Assembly (NCBI RefSeq): GCF_020103725.1
Contig: NZ_JAHXBG010000007.1
Span: forward strand, 124,001 to 188,000
DNA length: 64,000 bases
Reading direction: 5' to 3'
DNA from: Hyalangium gracile
GTDB lineage: Bacteria; Myxococcota; Myxococcia; Myxococcales; Myxococcaceae
The notes below the pieces were generated by a model. The model had not been told where the DNA came from. It did no database searches and was given only the letters and a program-made list of their open reading frames with translations. Both the position numbers and the translations under genes were made by a program. This document shows positions 17,928 to 26,051 of the stretch, piece after piece (within the stretch, counting starts at the first letter, position 1; the number at the start of each line of letters is the position of its first letter).

Positions 17928-17955
17928 GGTCACTTTGGGATATCCCAAAGTGACC
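17928..17955. promoter_or_regulatory. Perfect 28-bp palindrome
   Basis: The half site GGTCACTTTGGGAT is followed at once by its exact reverse complement, with no spacer. It lies 56 bases after the stop of the immunity gene and 188 bases before the start of the 223-aa gene, both on the minus strand. It could be an operator for the 223-aa gene. A terminator is less likely because there would be no loop and no T-run. Confidence 0.6.
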
Positions 17956-18010
17956 CATGGGCGGCTGAGGACGTGGGGCCAGCGCACTCCCCATTGGAAG
18001 CCGGAGGTAT

Positions 18011-18361
18011 CTACGCCGGGTCCAGGGCCCAGGTGCCTTCCTCCCACCGAAGCAAGGCCTGCGCCGCTTTGAATGGAACCAGCCCCTCGCCCTTGGCAGC
18101 TTCCTCCAAGACCGCCTTGGCCTCTGCCGTTCGATGGCGGAGCAGTACTGCGGCAGCCGCTACCCGGACGTCCATACGGGGATGCGTGAACAGTGCCGCT
18201 AGTGCATCTCGTCCCGCATCGCCATGCTCTCGGAGCTTGTCGAACGCGGCGCCGTATTTCCGGGCATGCTTGTTCCCGGTCCTGGCATCTCCCCGCCAGA
18301 TGGCATCGGTCTGGGCGGCGACGTTCTCAGCGAACTGCGCCACGAGCTCCTCCAGCCTCAT
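18011..18361 (-). CDS. DUF2019 immunity protein, partner of the adjacent toxin
   Basis: 116 residues of HEAT-like helices matching DUF2019, a family predicted to be immunity proteins of polymorphic toxin systems: LEELVAQFAENVAAQTDAI at the start, GNKHARKYGAAFDKLREHGD, DVRVAAAAVLLRH, and the end FKAAQALLRWEEG. The ATG at 18361 overlaps the toxin stop codon (TGATG); a GTG one codon earlier is the alternative. Coupling of toxin and immunity in this way is normal for such pairs. It should bind and block the toxin's C-terminal nuclease domain. A second copy, about 89% identical by my count, is at 19954-20304. Confidence 0.87.
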   Translation of the reverse strand: MRLEELVAQFAENVAAQTDAIWRGDARTGNKHARKYGAAFDKLREHGDAGRDALAALFTHPRMDVRVAAAAVLLRHRTAEAKAVLEEAAKGEGLVPFKAAQALLRWEEGTWALDPA

Positions 18362-19665
18362 CACCAGATCCCTTTCTGGACGTTCTCCATGGCGAGCAAT
18401 CCGAACTTGCGCTGAGCCTCATACGACTGCGTACTCAACCACTGACGCACGGTCAGGCTCTTTGAGCCGGTAAGATCCCATTGGATGGACGAATAGAACG
18501 CGCTAACGCGAGTGTGTAGCCCTTTCTCCAGGGGGATGACGTTCCGGGTGTTGTGGAGGGCATGAGGACCGAAGCGCGCCACGTTGCCTGGAGTCTGTTC
18601 GACGATGTGGTGCCACTGCTTGCCCTCGCCTGCTGAGCCCAGAGCGCTTCTGAGGCCACTGAAAGAGCCCCAGGATCTGACTCCAGCAGGAGGGCTGCCG
18701 GCTGAGGAGTCTCCGCCACCCAGGCTCTGGGCGGCCATGGCGACGGCGGTAGCTGGCAGGGAGATGACGATGGTGGTGCCGACGACGGCTACCGCGCGCA
18801 CCTGTCCGACGTTTGCCAGGTGGAGCCCCATTCGTGAGGCACTCAGTGCCGCCGTCTCGGAGAAGCCAGGGAGCATCGGCAGCCGGGAGGCCAGCAGTGC
18901 GGCGCCCCCGGTCATGCCCTGGCTCACCACCACCGTGACCGCGAGGACGAGGACACGTGCCACGTTGGGGCCGATCCGGCTCGCGAAGCGCTGGCCTGCC
19001 TGTTCCAGCTCCTCGGCAGTGGTGGCTTTGTCGGTGGCGCGCTTGAGCTTCCGGCTTGCGTCCACAACGGCGAAGAACGTCTCGACGCCCAGGGAGAGCA
19101 GCAGGAGGGCGGAGACGATGGCAGCGGCCTTGGTGAACACCGGCTCGGGGTTGGCGGCCATGACGGCCCAGGTAATGAGGCCGGTGGCGATGACGGTGTA
19201 GAAGAGCTGGGGTGCCAGGGTGTCCTCCACGGCCCCGGCGATGCTCTCGCGCATGGGCTCGAGCGATAGGCCCAGGGCGATTCCCAGCTTGTCCCACGGG
19301 CCCAGGCCCATGACGTCATCGAGCAGAGAGAGGCAGTCTTCCCTGTGCTGGCCGGGCTTGCAGAGGCCGCCGAAGCCCTTGCTCATCAATCGCTGCCAGC
19401 GAGAGTCCACCTCGTCGCCAGGGTAGGAGGCCCGCACCAGCCAGCCCTGGTGGGGGGAGCGCAAGGCCAAGGGCATGTGCAGCACCCACTGCGTCAGAGC
19501 GTGCTCGAAGGCGGCTGCGCTCAAGTTCACGGCTGGGGCCGAGGAGAGCTGCCGATACTCCAAAGGCTCATCCCCACCTGTGTCCAGGCGCACCACGCGC
19601 GAGGTGCCGCACGCGGTGGACAGCGCTAGCAGGAGGACGAAGACGCGCAAGAAACGAGGAGGCAT
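18361..19665 (-). CDS. SitA-type lipoprotein polymorphic toxin with C-terminal HNH-like nuclease domain
   Basis: 434 residues from ATG 19665 with GGAGGG upstream. A lipoprotein signal with a Cys at about 19 (LALSTACGTS) is followed by a variable region with several hydrophobic segments (about 150-170, 175-200, 240-265, 290-315). The C-terminal 90 residues carry WHHIVEQ (W351-H352-H353), RFGPHALHNTRNVIPL and HTRVSAFY, the WHH/HNH treble-clef nuclease pattern. In Myxococcus, SitA lipoproteins with such tails are passed to neighbours by outer-membrane exchange and kill cells lacking the immunity protein. Family assignment rests on the lipoprotein start, size, toxin tail and DUF2019 partner. Confidence 0.82.
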   Translation of the reverse strand: MPPRFLRVFVLLLALSTACGTSRVVRLDTGGDEPLEYRQLSSAPAVNLSAAAFEHALTQWVLHMPLALRSPHQGWLVRASYPGDEVDSRWQRLMSKGFGGLCKPGQHREDCLSLLDDVMGLGPWDKLGIALGLSLEPMRESIAGAVEDTLAPQLFYTVIATGLITWAVMAANPEPVFTKAAAIVSALLLLSLGVETFFAVVDASRKLKRATDKATTAEELEQAGQRFASRIGPNVARVLVLAVTVVVSQGMTGGAALLASRLPMLPGFSETAALSASRMGLHLANVGQVRAVAVVGTTIVISLPATAVAMAAQSLGGGDSSAGSPPAGVRSWGSFSGLRSALGSAGEGKQWHHIVEQTPGNVARFGPHALHNTRNVIPLEKGLHTRVSAFYSSIQWDLTGSKSLTVRQWLSTQSYEAQRKFGLLAMENVQKGIW

Positions 19666-19805
19666 GGGGGCCCTCCAGAACGAGGGGGCCTTCAGCCTAC
19701 GCGAACTCGTTATCCGCCAGCCGTTGCGCTAGAGACCGCGTCCCGGATCGAACTCTGGACGCATGAGGACGTTGGGCCTCCCAAGCCCTGCCAGAGGCTT
19801 GACCA

Positions 19806-19905
19806 CCTGAAACGGGCTGAGGGCCCGAATCCGCCTCCGCGTCGTGTCCGGCCTCCTGCCGGGCGAACCTTGTGCGTACTGGTCTGCTTGTCGTACCAGT
19901 TGGGG
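19806..19905 (-). repeat. Dispersed 100-bp repeat, copy 1
   Basis: About 100 bases on the minus strand match 37211-37310 on the plus strand, nearly identical in the first 30 bases (CCCAACTGGTAYGACAAGCA onward) and roughly three-quarters identical overall by eye. In one frame both read PNWYDKQTS, then RPA.GR...G...ARF, so the repeat may once have been coding. It lies in the 288-base gap upstream of the toxin gene. Confidence 0.6.
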
Positions 19906-19953
19906 AGCGGTTCGCTCATGGGCCGCCTCCATGGTCAGGCAGTTCCCCGGGCT

Positions 19954-20304
19954 CTACGCCGGGTCAAGGGCCCAGGTGCCTTCCTCCCACCGCAGCAAGG
20001 CTTGCTGCGCCTCGAAGGGGACCATGCCCTCGCCCTTGGCGGCTTCTTGCAGGACCGCCTTGGCCTCCGCCGTGCGATGGCGGAGCAGGAATGCTGCCGC
20101 AGCGACCCGGACATCCATGCGCGGGTGTTTCAGAAGAACAGCCAGTGCATCTCGCCCTGCATCGCCCTGGGCCCGGAGCTTGTCGAACGCGGCACCGCAC
20201 TTCCGGGCATGCTTGTTTCCGGTCCTGGCGTCTCCCCTCCAGATGGCATCGGTCTGGGCAGCGACGTTCTCTGCGAATTGTTCGACGAGTTCCTCCAGCT
20301 TCAT
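19954..20304 (-). CDS. Orphan DUF2019 immunity protein
   Basis: 116 residues, differing from the immunity protein at 18011-18361 at about 13 positions by my count (for example A8E, Y36C, V to F near 70). The ATG at 20304 overlaps a stop codon (ATGA) that ends a short in-frame toxin tail, KNLSKGIWS, just upstream, so its own toxin has been lost. An orphan immunity gene can still protect against kin carrying the matching toxin. It is divergent from the kinase gene at 20473. Confidence 0.83.
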   Translation of the reverse strand: MKLEELVEQFAENVAAQTDAIWRGDARTGNKHARKCGAAFDKLRAQGDAGRDALAVLLKHPRMDVRVAAAAFLLRHRTAEAKAVLQEAAKGEGMVPFEAQQALLRWEEGTWALDPA

Positions 20305-20350
20305 GACCAGATCCCCTTCGAGAGGTTCTTCAAGTCCGACGCGAGCATCG
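20301..20350 (-). pseudogene. Tail of a lost toxin gene
   Basis: Directly upstream of the orphan immunity gene the minus strand reads MLASDLKNLSKGIWS and a stop that overlaps the immunity ATG. The intact toxin ends AMENVQKGIW in the same place. No toxin body is found further upstream; instead the kinase promoter begins within about 100 bases. Confidence 0.55.
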
Positions 20351-20411
20351 ACCGGCTCCGGCAAGGTGCTCACTCGTCTCGAAGACATATCGGAACGCGC
20401 GCACAGCTGGC

Positions 20412-20434
20412 GACCCATGAGGTAGGGTAGGGCG
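20412..20434 (+). promoter_or_regulatory. Conserved promoter core upstream of the first kinase
   Basis: A 23-base block beginning GACCCATGAGGTAGGG is identical to 59290-59312 upstream of the paralogous kinase. It ends 38 bases before the ATG here and 40 bases there, and the flanking bases differ. TAGGGT inside it could act as a -10 box. Confidence 0.5.
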
Positions 20435-20472
20435 GGGGCGGAGGTGAGCGCCTCAAGCCAGGGAGAAGCGCC

Positions 20473-21972
20473 ATGGGGAAGAAGCGCCCCGAGCTGGAGG
20501 TGGACCCGCTCTTCCTGCCCGTGGGAACACGGGTGGGGCCGTGGCGGGTGCAAGGCTGGAGAGGTCGAGGCGCCTACGGCACCCTCTACCGCGTGGAGCG
20601 GGTGGGCCAGCAAGCAGCTGGCTCGTTCGCGCTCAAGCTGGCCACCCATGCTCGGGATGAACGCTTCGAGCGCGAGGCCTGGCTGCTGTCTCGCATCCAG
20701 AGCCCTTACGTGCCACGGCTTCACGAACAGGGCGTATGGGCACACCCCAGCGGAGCCTTTCCGTACGTGGTGATGGGCTGGGTGGAGGGCGAGTCGCTGT
20801 ACGAGTGGGCCGAGAGGCGCAACCCGACGTGGCGTCAGGCGGCGAGGCTGTTGGCCCAGGTGGCGCGGGCGCTGGAGGCCACGCATGCGGTGGGGGGCCT
20901 GCACCGGGATGTGAAGGGTGAAAACGTCCTGGTGCGGCCCGCGGATGGGCGGGCCTTCCTCACGGACTTTGGTGCGGGGCACTACCGAGGTGCGGCCACG
21001 CTCACCACGAAGTTGCTGCCTCCAGGCACGCCCGCCTACCGCAGCCCCGAGGCGCGGGGCTTTCTCCGCGTCTTCCTGCGCCACCCCACCGCGCACTATC
21101 CGGCGAGCACGTGTGATGACTTGTTCGCCCTGGGAGTCATGGCCCACCGGCTGGTGACGGACGAGTACCCGCCGTCCACCCATCCCGAGGAGAGCGGCTC
21201 CGAGGTGTGGAGCGCGAGTGGGTCAGGGCCGCGTCCGCCGCGCGAGCTCAACCCGCGCGTCAGCCCCGCGCTGGACGCGCTCATCCTGAGGTTGCTGGCC
21301 ATCGCCCCCGAGGAGCGATTTGGGGGCAGAGCGGGGGAGGCCGCAGAGGCGCTGGAGCTGGTGGCGGAGAGTGCGGAGGCGGAGGCGGCGGGCCCGCTGT
21401 TCTCCTGGGGGAATGGGCACCTCCCACGCTGGCGGGCTCCCGAGAGTGTGCGGCGAGCCGAGGCACTGGACGCCGCTGCGAGGGAGCAGGCGCTTCGCGA
21501 GGAGGAGGCGCGGAGTGGCGCCAGGGCTCACCGTGAACAGGCTCCGCCATGGGCTTGGGGACCGGTATGGGGAGTGGAGATGGCGGTAGCCCTTCTGGGG
21601 TTGCTGCTCGCGGGGGGCTCCGGGGCCTGGCTGTACCGCGGGCAGGAGCTGGCCGGGACCGCTTCAACCCGTGCGGCCCCGAGGGGAGAGCGTGTGGCAG
21701 TGGCCGACAGCGTGATACCCGCCGCGACGCTCGCCCCCATGCTCAGTCACGACATGCCATCGGTCATCGGGTTGCCGCTGCCCGAGAAGCCCTTTCCCGG
21801 TCAGCGCACGCCTCCGTGCAACAGGCATGGTGAGGTGGAGCTTCGTGGCGGGTGCTGGTACCTGCTGGGCAACGCCCCTGCGCCGTGCAAGGAGGACGCG
21901 TACGACTGGAAGGGAGCTTGTTACCTCCCTTCTTATCCTCCCCGGCGCCCGTCTGCGTCGCAGCTCCCGTGA
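20473..21972 (+). CDS. Membrane Ser/Thr protein kinase, copy 1
   Basis: 499 residues; ATG 20473 follows GGGAGAAG. The N-terminal kinase domain has the Gly loop GRGAYG (about 35-40), K55 in FALKLA, HRDVKGENVL (H144-D146), TDFGAG (D165) and an APE-like RSPEARG. A short Glu/Arg-rich linker leads to one membrane segment (about 369-390). The outside part (about 95 residues) has conserved cysteines in PPCNRHGEVELRGGCWY and APCKEDAYDWKGACYLP, so it should form a small disulfide-bonded sensor. The closest relative is the kinase at 59353, nearly identical over the kinase domain and the Cys domain. Substrate and signal are unknown. Confidence 0.93.
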   Translation: MGKKRPELEVDPLFLPVGTRVGPWRVQGWRGRGAYGTLYRVERVGQQAAGSFALKLATHARDERFEREAWLLSRIQSPYVPRLHEQGVWAHPSGAFPYVVMGWVEGESLYEWAERRNPTWRQAARLLAQVARALEATHAVGGLHRDVKGENVLVRPADGRAFLTDFGAGHYRGAATLTTKLLPPGTPAYRSPEARGFLRVFLRHPTAHYPASTCDDLFALGVMAHRLVTDEYPPSTHPEESGSEVWSASGSGPRPPRELNPRVSPALDALILRLLAIAPEERFGGRAGEAAEALELVAESAEAEAAGPLFSWGNGHLPRWRAPESVRRAEALDAAAREQALREEEARSGARAHREQAPPWAWGPVWGVEMAVALLGLLLAGGSGAWLYRGQELAGTASTRAAPRGERVAVADSVIPAATLAPMLSHDMPSVIGLPLPEKPFPGQRTPPCNRHGEVELRGGCWYLLGNAPAPCKEDAYDWKGACYLPSYPPRRPSASQLP

Positions 21973-22047
21973 TGCTCCGCCGCGAGAGCCTGGCGCCTCC
22001 GCTCCGGTAGGCCCGCCGTCCGCGCAAGGCGCTCCAGCGCAGGTGCT

Positions 22048-22257
22048 CTACCTGGAGCCAGCGAAGGCCTTGCCACGAGCCGCGAGGGCCTTCTCGAGAA
22101 TGCCTATCGCCTTCGGCCCCACTCCGTGGAGCTCGCCCAGCTCTGCCTTGCTCAGTCGGGCCACCTGGCTCAACCGCGTGATGCCGATGTTTGCCAGGGC
22201 TCGGGTCGCTGGCTTGCCGATACTGGGGAGGCTGTCCTCGGTCTCTGGGTTCGGCAT
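22048..22257 (-). CDS. Small helix-hairpin-helix DNA-binding protein
   Basis: 69 residues from ATG 22257, which follows AAAGGAATGAC. The sequence (LPSIGKPATRALANIGITRLSQVARLSKAELGELHGVGPKAIGILEKAL) has two HhH-like turns, IGKPATRAL and HGVGPKAI, as in the C-terminal domain of RNA polymerase alpha and of Pol beta-type proteins. It probably binds DNA without sequence specificity. The gene is short, alone, and converges with the kinase gene at 20473. Confidence 0.78.
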   Translation of the reverse strand: MPNPETEDSLPSIGKPATRALANIGITRLSQVARLSKAELGELHGVGPKAIGILEKALAARGKAFAGSR

Positions 22258-22439
22258 GTCATTCCTTTCCTGACTGTTCCGCGTGAGCTTCGAGGCCTTG
22301 CCGCACCTGATGCAAGCGGCGGTGCTCAGCCTGCCACCGGGTGTTGCCTCGCAGCTGGAGACGCTCGTCGAGGCGCTCTCCGCCGTGGATGGGGCGGGAG
22401 ACGTCCCCACCGCCCTCCAGGATCGCTCGCGCCGGAGGA

Positions 22440-25400
22440 CTAGACTCCTTGCCGCTGGAGCACCCCGGCGCCGATATCCCCGGCGAGATCGATCACCACC
22501 TTGGCCGCCAGGCTGAAGCCCTCCGTGCTTTCCACGACGTCATTCAGGCGGAGGAACTGCATCATGTTGGGCAGGGGCGCCAGGACGGCGGCACCGATAT
22601 CCGCGCCATTGGCCGTCGGCGGATCATCCGAGGTCCCGATGACGGCCCCGTTGAGCCCGACGGCGAACATGCCCGCCCCCCAGATCGTGAGGAACATCTT
22701 GCCCGCCGTATCGATGGACTCCGCCACCTGCTTGTCGTCAGGGGAGCGCAGCAGGTAGCCATTGAGCCCGAGCGGTACCCACCCCATGAACCAGTTGACG
22801 AGGGAGAACACCTGGGCCGTCGTGAAGCCGGAGAAGTCGAAGCTCAGGATGTTGCCCGTGGGCCAGGAGAGCACCTGCATGGCGAGGTTGACCACCAGGT
22901 CGAACACCCCCAGGACCACCGTGCTGGTGCTCGCCTTCTCGAGCATCTGCGCCGAATCGTTCGACGAGGAGATGTCGAGCGCCGCGTCGACCAGCCCCTG
23001 GATGACGGAGATGATCTCGACGAGGCTCGCGCGCAGGTTCCCCTCCAGGGAGAAGCCCTGGAACGCCAGGGGCGCCGCCAGCGTGGCCTGCTGCGGCGCC
23101 TGGAAGCTCGTGCCGAGGATCTGCTGCGTGGTGGCGTCGTCGAAGGGCGGTGTCTGACTGTTGGCCAGCTTGAAGAGGATTGTCAGCGGGAAGGCCAGCA
23201 CCAGGCTCGCCAGCCCGAGGGCCGTCATCGGCTCGCCCGAGCTGGAGATGACGTTGTTCCACAGCCAGGTGATGATGGGGATGTCCGGCAGCGTCTGGGT
23301 CAGCATCTCCCAGATGGCATCCACCCCGTTGGAGAAGATGTCCAGCAGCGCCGTGACGAGGTCGTCGAGGAGCTCGAGGAAGAGGTCCACTACCGCCTTC
23401 GCCGCGCTGAGCAGGTCGGCGACGCCGAGCGTGGGCAGGCTGCTCGGATCACTGGAGACCTGCTTGACGAAGTCCATGAGCGAGGAGATCGCCGTCTTGA
23501 AGCTCGTGACGACGTCGGAGCTGCTGACGACATCCCAGAGGCCGCTCAGCAGATCGTCCGAGAGGCTCCCCCCGCTCAGCGCGCTCGTGATGCCCGCAGG
23601 CAGGTTCTCCGACACCTTCGAGGTGAGCCAGCTGTTCTGCGCGGAGCTGCTCCCCGTCGGTTGCGCCGAGGTGGTGAGGGCACCGCCGGAGCTTGCCTGC
23701 GAGGGATCCGAGGGGTTGATGGTCGCCGCGATGGACTGGCCCGAGAAGCGGGAGATGGCGCTGTCGAATGCCGCGTCCACCTTGTCCTGGATGCCGGTGA
23801 ACGCCTTCTGCACGGCGGGCAGCACCTCCTGCTGAAGCACCCAGGTGATGGCCGGCTGCACCTGCAGGATGAAGTGCTCGAGCACCTGCTTCGTGTTCCA
23901 GATGTCCTCCCAGGAGAAGAGATCCTTCAGCCAGTCCACGGCCTTCTGGATGTCGGCGCCCAGGACGGTGAAGAACGCGTGGACGGCCGAGACGGCATCC
24001 TCCACGCCATTGACGACGAGATCGGCCAGCTGGACGACCTGCTCTCCCACGCTGACCCAGAAGGTGGCGACGCTGTCGGCCGCGCTCACCACCCACTGGA
24101 CGACGCTCATGGCCCCCGTCTTGAGGGCATTCCAGACGTCTCCGAAGAAGTCCCCGATGTCGGACCAGACGCTGTCGAGCGAGGCCGACGCGGAGAGGCG
24201 GGCGCGATAGGCCTTGAGCTCGGCGGTGGACTGGAACGTCGTGAGGCGGGGGTTCTTCGGGTCGCGCAGGTCGGCCGCGAAGCCCACGGCGCGCGGTCCC
24301 TCCCGCAGGGCGGAGGCGCTGCTCCCGGTGACGGTCGGCATCGTCATGACGGTTTGAATGGCCGAGACCACGGAGTCCACCGTGGCCTGGGGCACCGAGC
24401 TCGAGACGAGGGGCTGCCCATCCACCTGGGCGTTGACGAGCACGTCCGTGCTCAGCGGGCTGAGGGCGGCGGAGCCCGTGTTGAGGGAGGCCGTTCCGCG
24501 CAGGAAGTCATGCAGGTACTGGTGCGGGGTGACCGTCACCGACAGCGACCTGCCGGGGGCCGTCACCGTGAAGATGGGCGCGCTCAACCCCGTGGCGGGG
24601 TACGAGAAGGTGATCTTCCCCTGGGCATCGGCCGTCAGCGTGGCGGCCTGGGTTGGCGCCGGCCCGACGAAGGAGGTCACCCCCTGCGCCTGGATGGCCA
24701 CCTCCACGGCGGCGGTGAGCGTCACCTGGGCGCCCGGCATCATATTGCCGTTGGTGTCCGTGAGGCTCAGCTCCGTGCGGTAGCGCACCAGCTCGAGTGG
24801 GGTATCCGGAGTCGGGGACAGGATGAGGTTGCGCGTCCACTGCTGCGTGGTGGCGTCCTGGGTCAACACGTGCAGCGTCTGATCGACGCCGATGGCGAAC
24901 AGCGTGGCGTCGTCCTGGATGTCGGGCGGCGTGGACAGGAACGAGACGTTGACATCCAGGGGGAAGAAGGTGGCCCAGTCCGGCGTCCCGGAGGCTGACC
25001 AGTCCACCTGATTGAGGACCCACATCGTCCCTTGCGGATCCACGCCGAAGAAGCGGATCAGCGTGTCACTGCCGACCAGCCCCACTCCCTGCTCCACCGT
25101 CGCGCCCGTGACGGAGGTGCGCGTGAAGGAGCCCTGCGCCCCCGGCATGGGGAAGGTGGCGAACCACAGGGCGCTCTGAGTGTCCGAGTACAGGGCCGTC
25201 ACGGTGGTGCCCGTCAGGTTGATGTAGTGGATGCGCGAGACGCCGCTCTCGGTCACGTCCACGGGGGTCCACGTGGCGGGGTCCAGGAAGGACTGGAAGA
25301 AGACGGTGAGGCGCTTGCTGCTGACGACGGCCAGCACGTAGATGCCGGAGTCCTGGGCGATGGCCGGCAGGAGCTGCGCGCCGCTCAGCGACCCCTTGAA

Positions 25401-25877
25401 GAAGTCCTGTGTGTCGGGCGAGGAGCCGGGGACGAAGACGAGCAGGTCTCCACCAGCGGAGGCGCCCATCACGTTCAGCGCTCCCCCGCCCGTGTTCACC
25501 GCCGCCAGGTTGTTGGCCAGGGTGAGCTCCTCGGGGGTGGACCAGACGCCATCCTGGAGGACGGAGTGGAGCGTCTGGGTCGTGTTCCGGTAGTACGCGT
25601 GCGCCAGGTTGTCCGAGTGGACTCCGGCGGCGACCTCCTGGACGCCAGTTCCATTGGGCATCGGGGTCAGCTTCCAGCCCGAGGCCGAGCTGCTGTCCGG
25701 GGTGATGTGGGTGAGCCCCACGTCCGGCAGGATGGCGAGCGCGGTCGCCGTGCCATCTGGCAGGACGAGCGTCGCCAGCGGGTTGGCGACAGTGCCATCC
25801 ACGAGGATGTTGTTGGCCAGCAGGTAGTCGGTGCTCAGGCGGCTGTCGGCCGTTACGGCGGCGAGCGTGGCAGTCAT
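22440..25877 (-). CDS. Very large protein of unknown function: N-terminal propeller-like, Ig-like, then helical
   Basis: 1145 residues from ATG 25877 (GAGGGGG upstream). No signal peptide is visible. About residues 1-330 contain repeated short Ser/Thr/Trp motifs (GWKLTPMPNGTG, ATWTPVDVTESGV, QQWTRNLIL) that suggest a beta-propeller. Residues 340-430 look like an Ig-like domain (LSLTDTNGNMMPGAQVTLTA). The remaining 650 residues are helical and amphipathic to hydrophobic, with the repeated form GDxxxxVWNALKTG, LFSWEDIWNTKQVLEHF, TWLWNNVISS. The architecture could fit a secreted or injected effector, but I cannot assign a family. It is divergent from the AsmA-like operon. Confidence 0.7.
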   Translation of the reverse strand: MTATLAAVTADSRLSTDYLLANNILVDGTVANPLATLVLPDGTATALAILPDVGLTHITPDSSSASGWKLTPMPNGTGVQEVAAGVHSDNLAHAYYRNTTQTLHSVLQDGVWSTPEELTLANNLAAVNTGGGALNVMGASAGGDLLVFVPGSSPDTQDFFKGSLSGAQLLPAIAQDSGIYVLAVVSSKRLTVFFQSFLDPATWTPVDVTESGVSRIHYINLTGTTVTALYSDTQSALWFATFPMPGAQGSFTRTSVTGATVEQGVGLVGSDTLIRFFGVDPQGTMWVLNQVDWSASGTPDWATFFPLDVNVSFLSTPPDIQDDATLFAIGVDQTLHVLTQDATTQQWTRNLILSPTPDTPLELVRYRTELSLTDTNGNMMPGAQVTLTAAVEVAIQAQGVTSFVGPAPTQAATLTADAQGKITFSYPATGLSAPIFTVTAPGRSLSVTVTPHQYLHDFLRGTASLNTGSAALSPLSTDVLVNAQVDGQPLVSSSVPQATVDSVVSAIQTVMTMPTVTGSSASALREGPRAVGFAADLRDPKNPRLTTFQSTAELKAYRARLSASASLDSVWSDIGDFFGDVWNALKTGAMSVVQWVVSAADSVATFWVSVGEQVVQLADLVVNGVEDAVSAVHAFFTVLGADIQKAVDWLKDLFSWEDIWNTKQVLEHFILQVQPAITWVLQQEVLPAVQKAFTGIQDKVDAAFDSAISRFSGQSIAATINPSDPSQASSGGALTTSAQPTGSSSAQNSWLTSKVSENLPAGITSALSGGSLSDDLLSGLWDVVSSSDVVTSFKTAISSLMDFVKQVSSDPSSLPTLGVADLLSAAKAVVDLFLELLDDLVTALLDIFSNGVDAIWEMLTQTLPDIPIITWLWNNVISSSGEPMTALGLASLVLAFPLTILFKLANSQTPPFDDATTQQILGTSFQAPQQATLAAPLAFQGFSLEGNLRASLVEIISVIQGLVDAALDISSSNDSAQMLEKASTSTVVLGVFDLVVNLAMQVLSWPTGNILSFDFSGFTTAQVFSLVNWFMGWVPLGLNGYLLRSPDDKQVAESIDTAGKMFLTIWGAGMFAVGLNGAVIGTSDDPPTANGADIGAAVLAPLPNMMQFLRLNDVVESTEGFSLAAKVVIDLAGDIGAGVLQRQGV

Positions 25878-25890
25878 GGCGGGGCCCCCT

Positions 25891-25914
25891 CGAGCCCACC
25901 AGCATGTGGGCTCG
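25891..25914 (-). promoter_or_regulatory. Perfect hairpin in the 5' leader of the 1145-aa gene
   Basis: Arms CGAGCCCAC and GTGGGCTCG with a 6-base loop lie 14-37 bases upstream of the ATG at 25877, just before the ribosome site. It could be an operator or a leader RNA hairpin that limits translation. This is structure seen in sequence only. Confidence 0.4.
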
Positions 25915-26051
25915 TCACGGTTTGACACAGATTACATGCAATCACGTTGTCATCAGTGGAAGAGTGCGCCGCTCGTGGCCGGCCCCGCGATTGAAACCGG
26001 ATTCCGTCGCATGGTAGGACCGTCGGGACCGCCCGCTCCCGACCGCACACC

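Noticed and set aside
19720-19780. GTTCGATCC-like sequence suggesting a tRNA T-arm on the minus strand near 19760
   Set aside because: No acceptor, D or anticodon arms can be folded around it.
22341-24998. Long plus-strand frame opposite the 1145-aa gene
   Set aside because: Arg/Gly/His-rich antisense shadow typical of high-GC genes; the minus-strand product has domain-like structure and a ribosome site.
25960-25990. TGACAACGTGATTGCA-like sigma-54 promoter before the 1145-aa gene
   Set aside because: The invariant GG at -24 is GA and no enhancer dyads are seen upstream.
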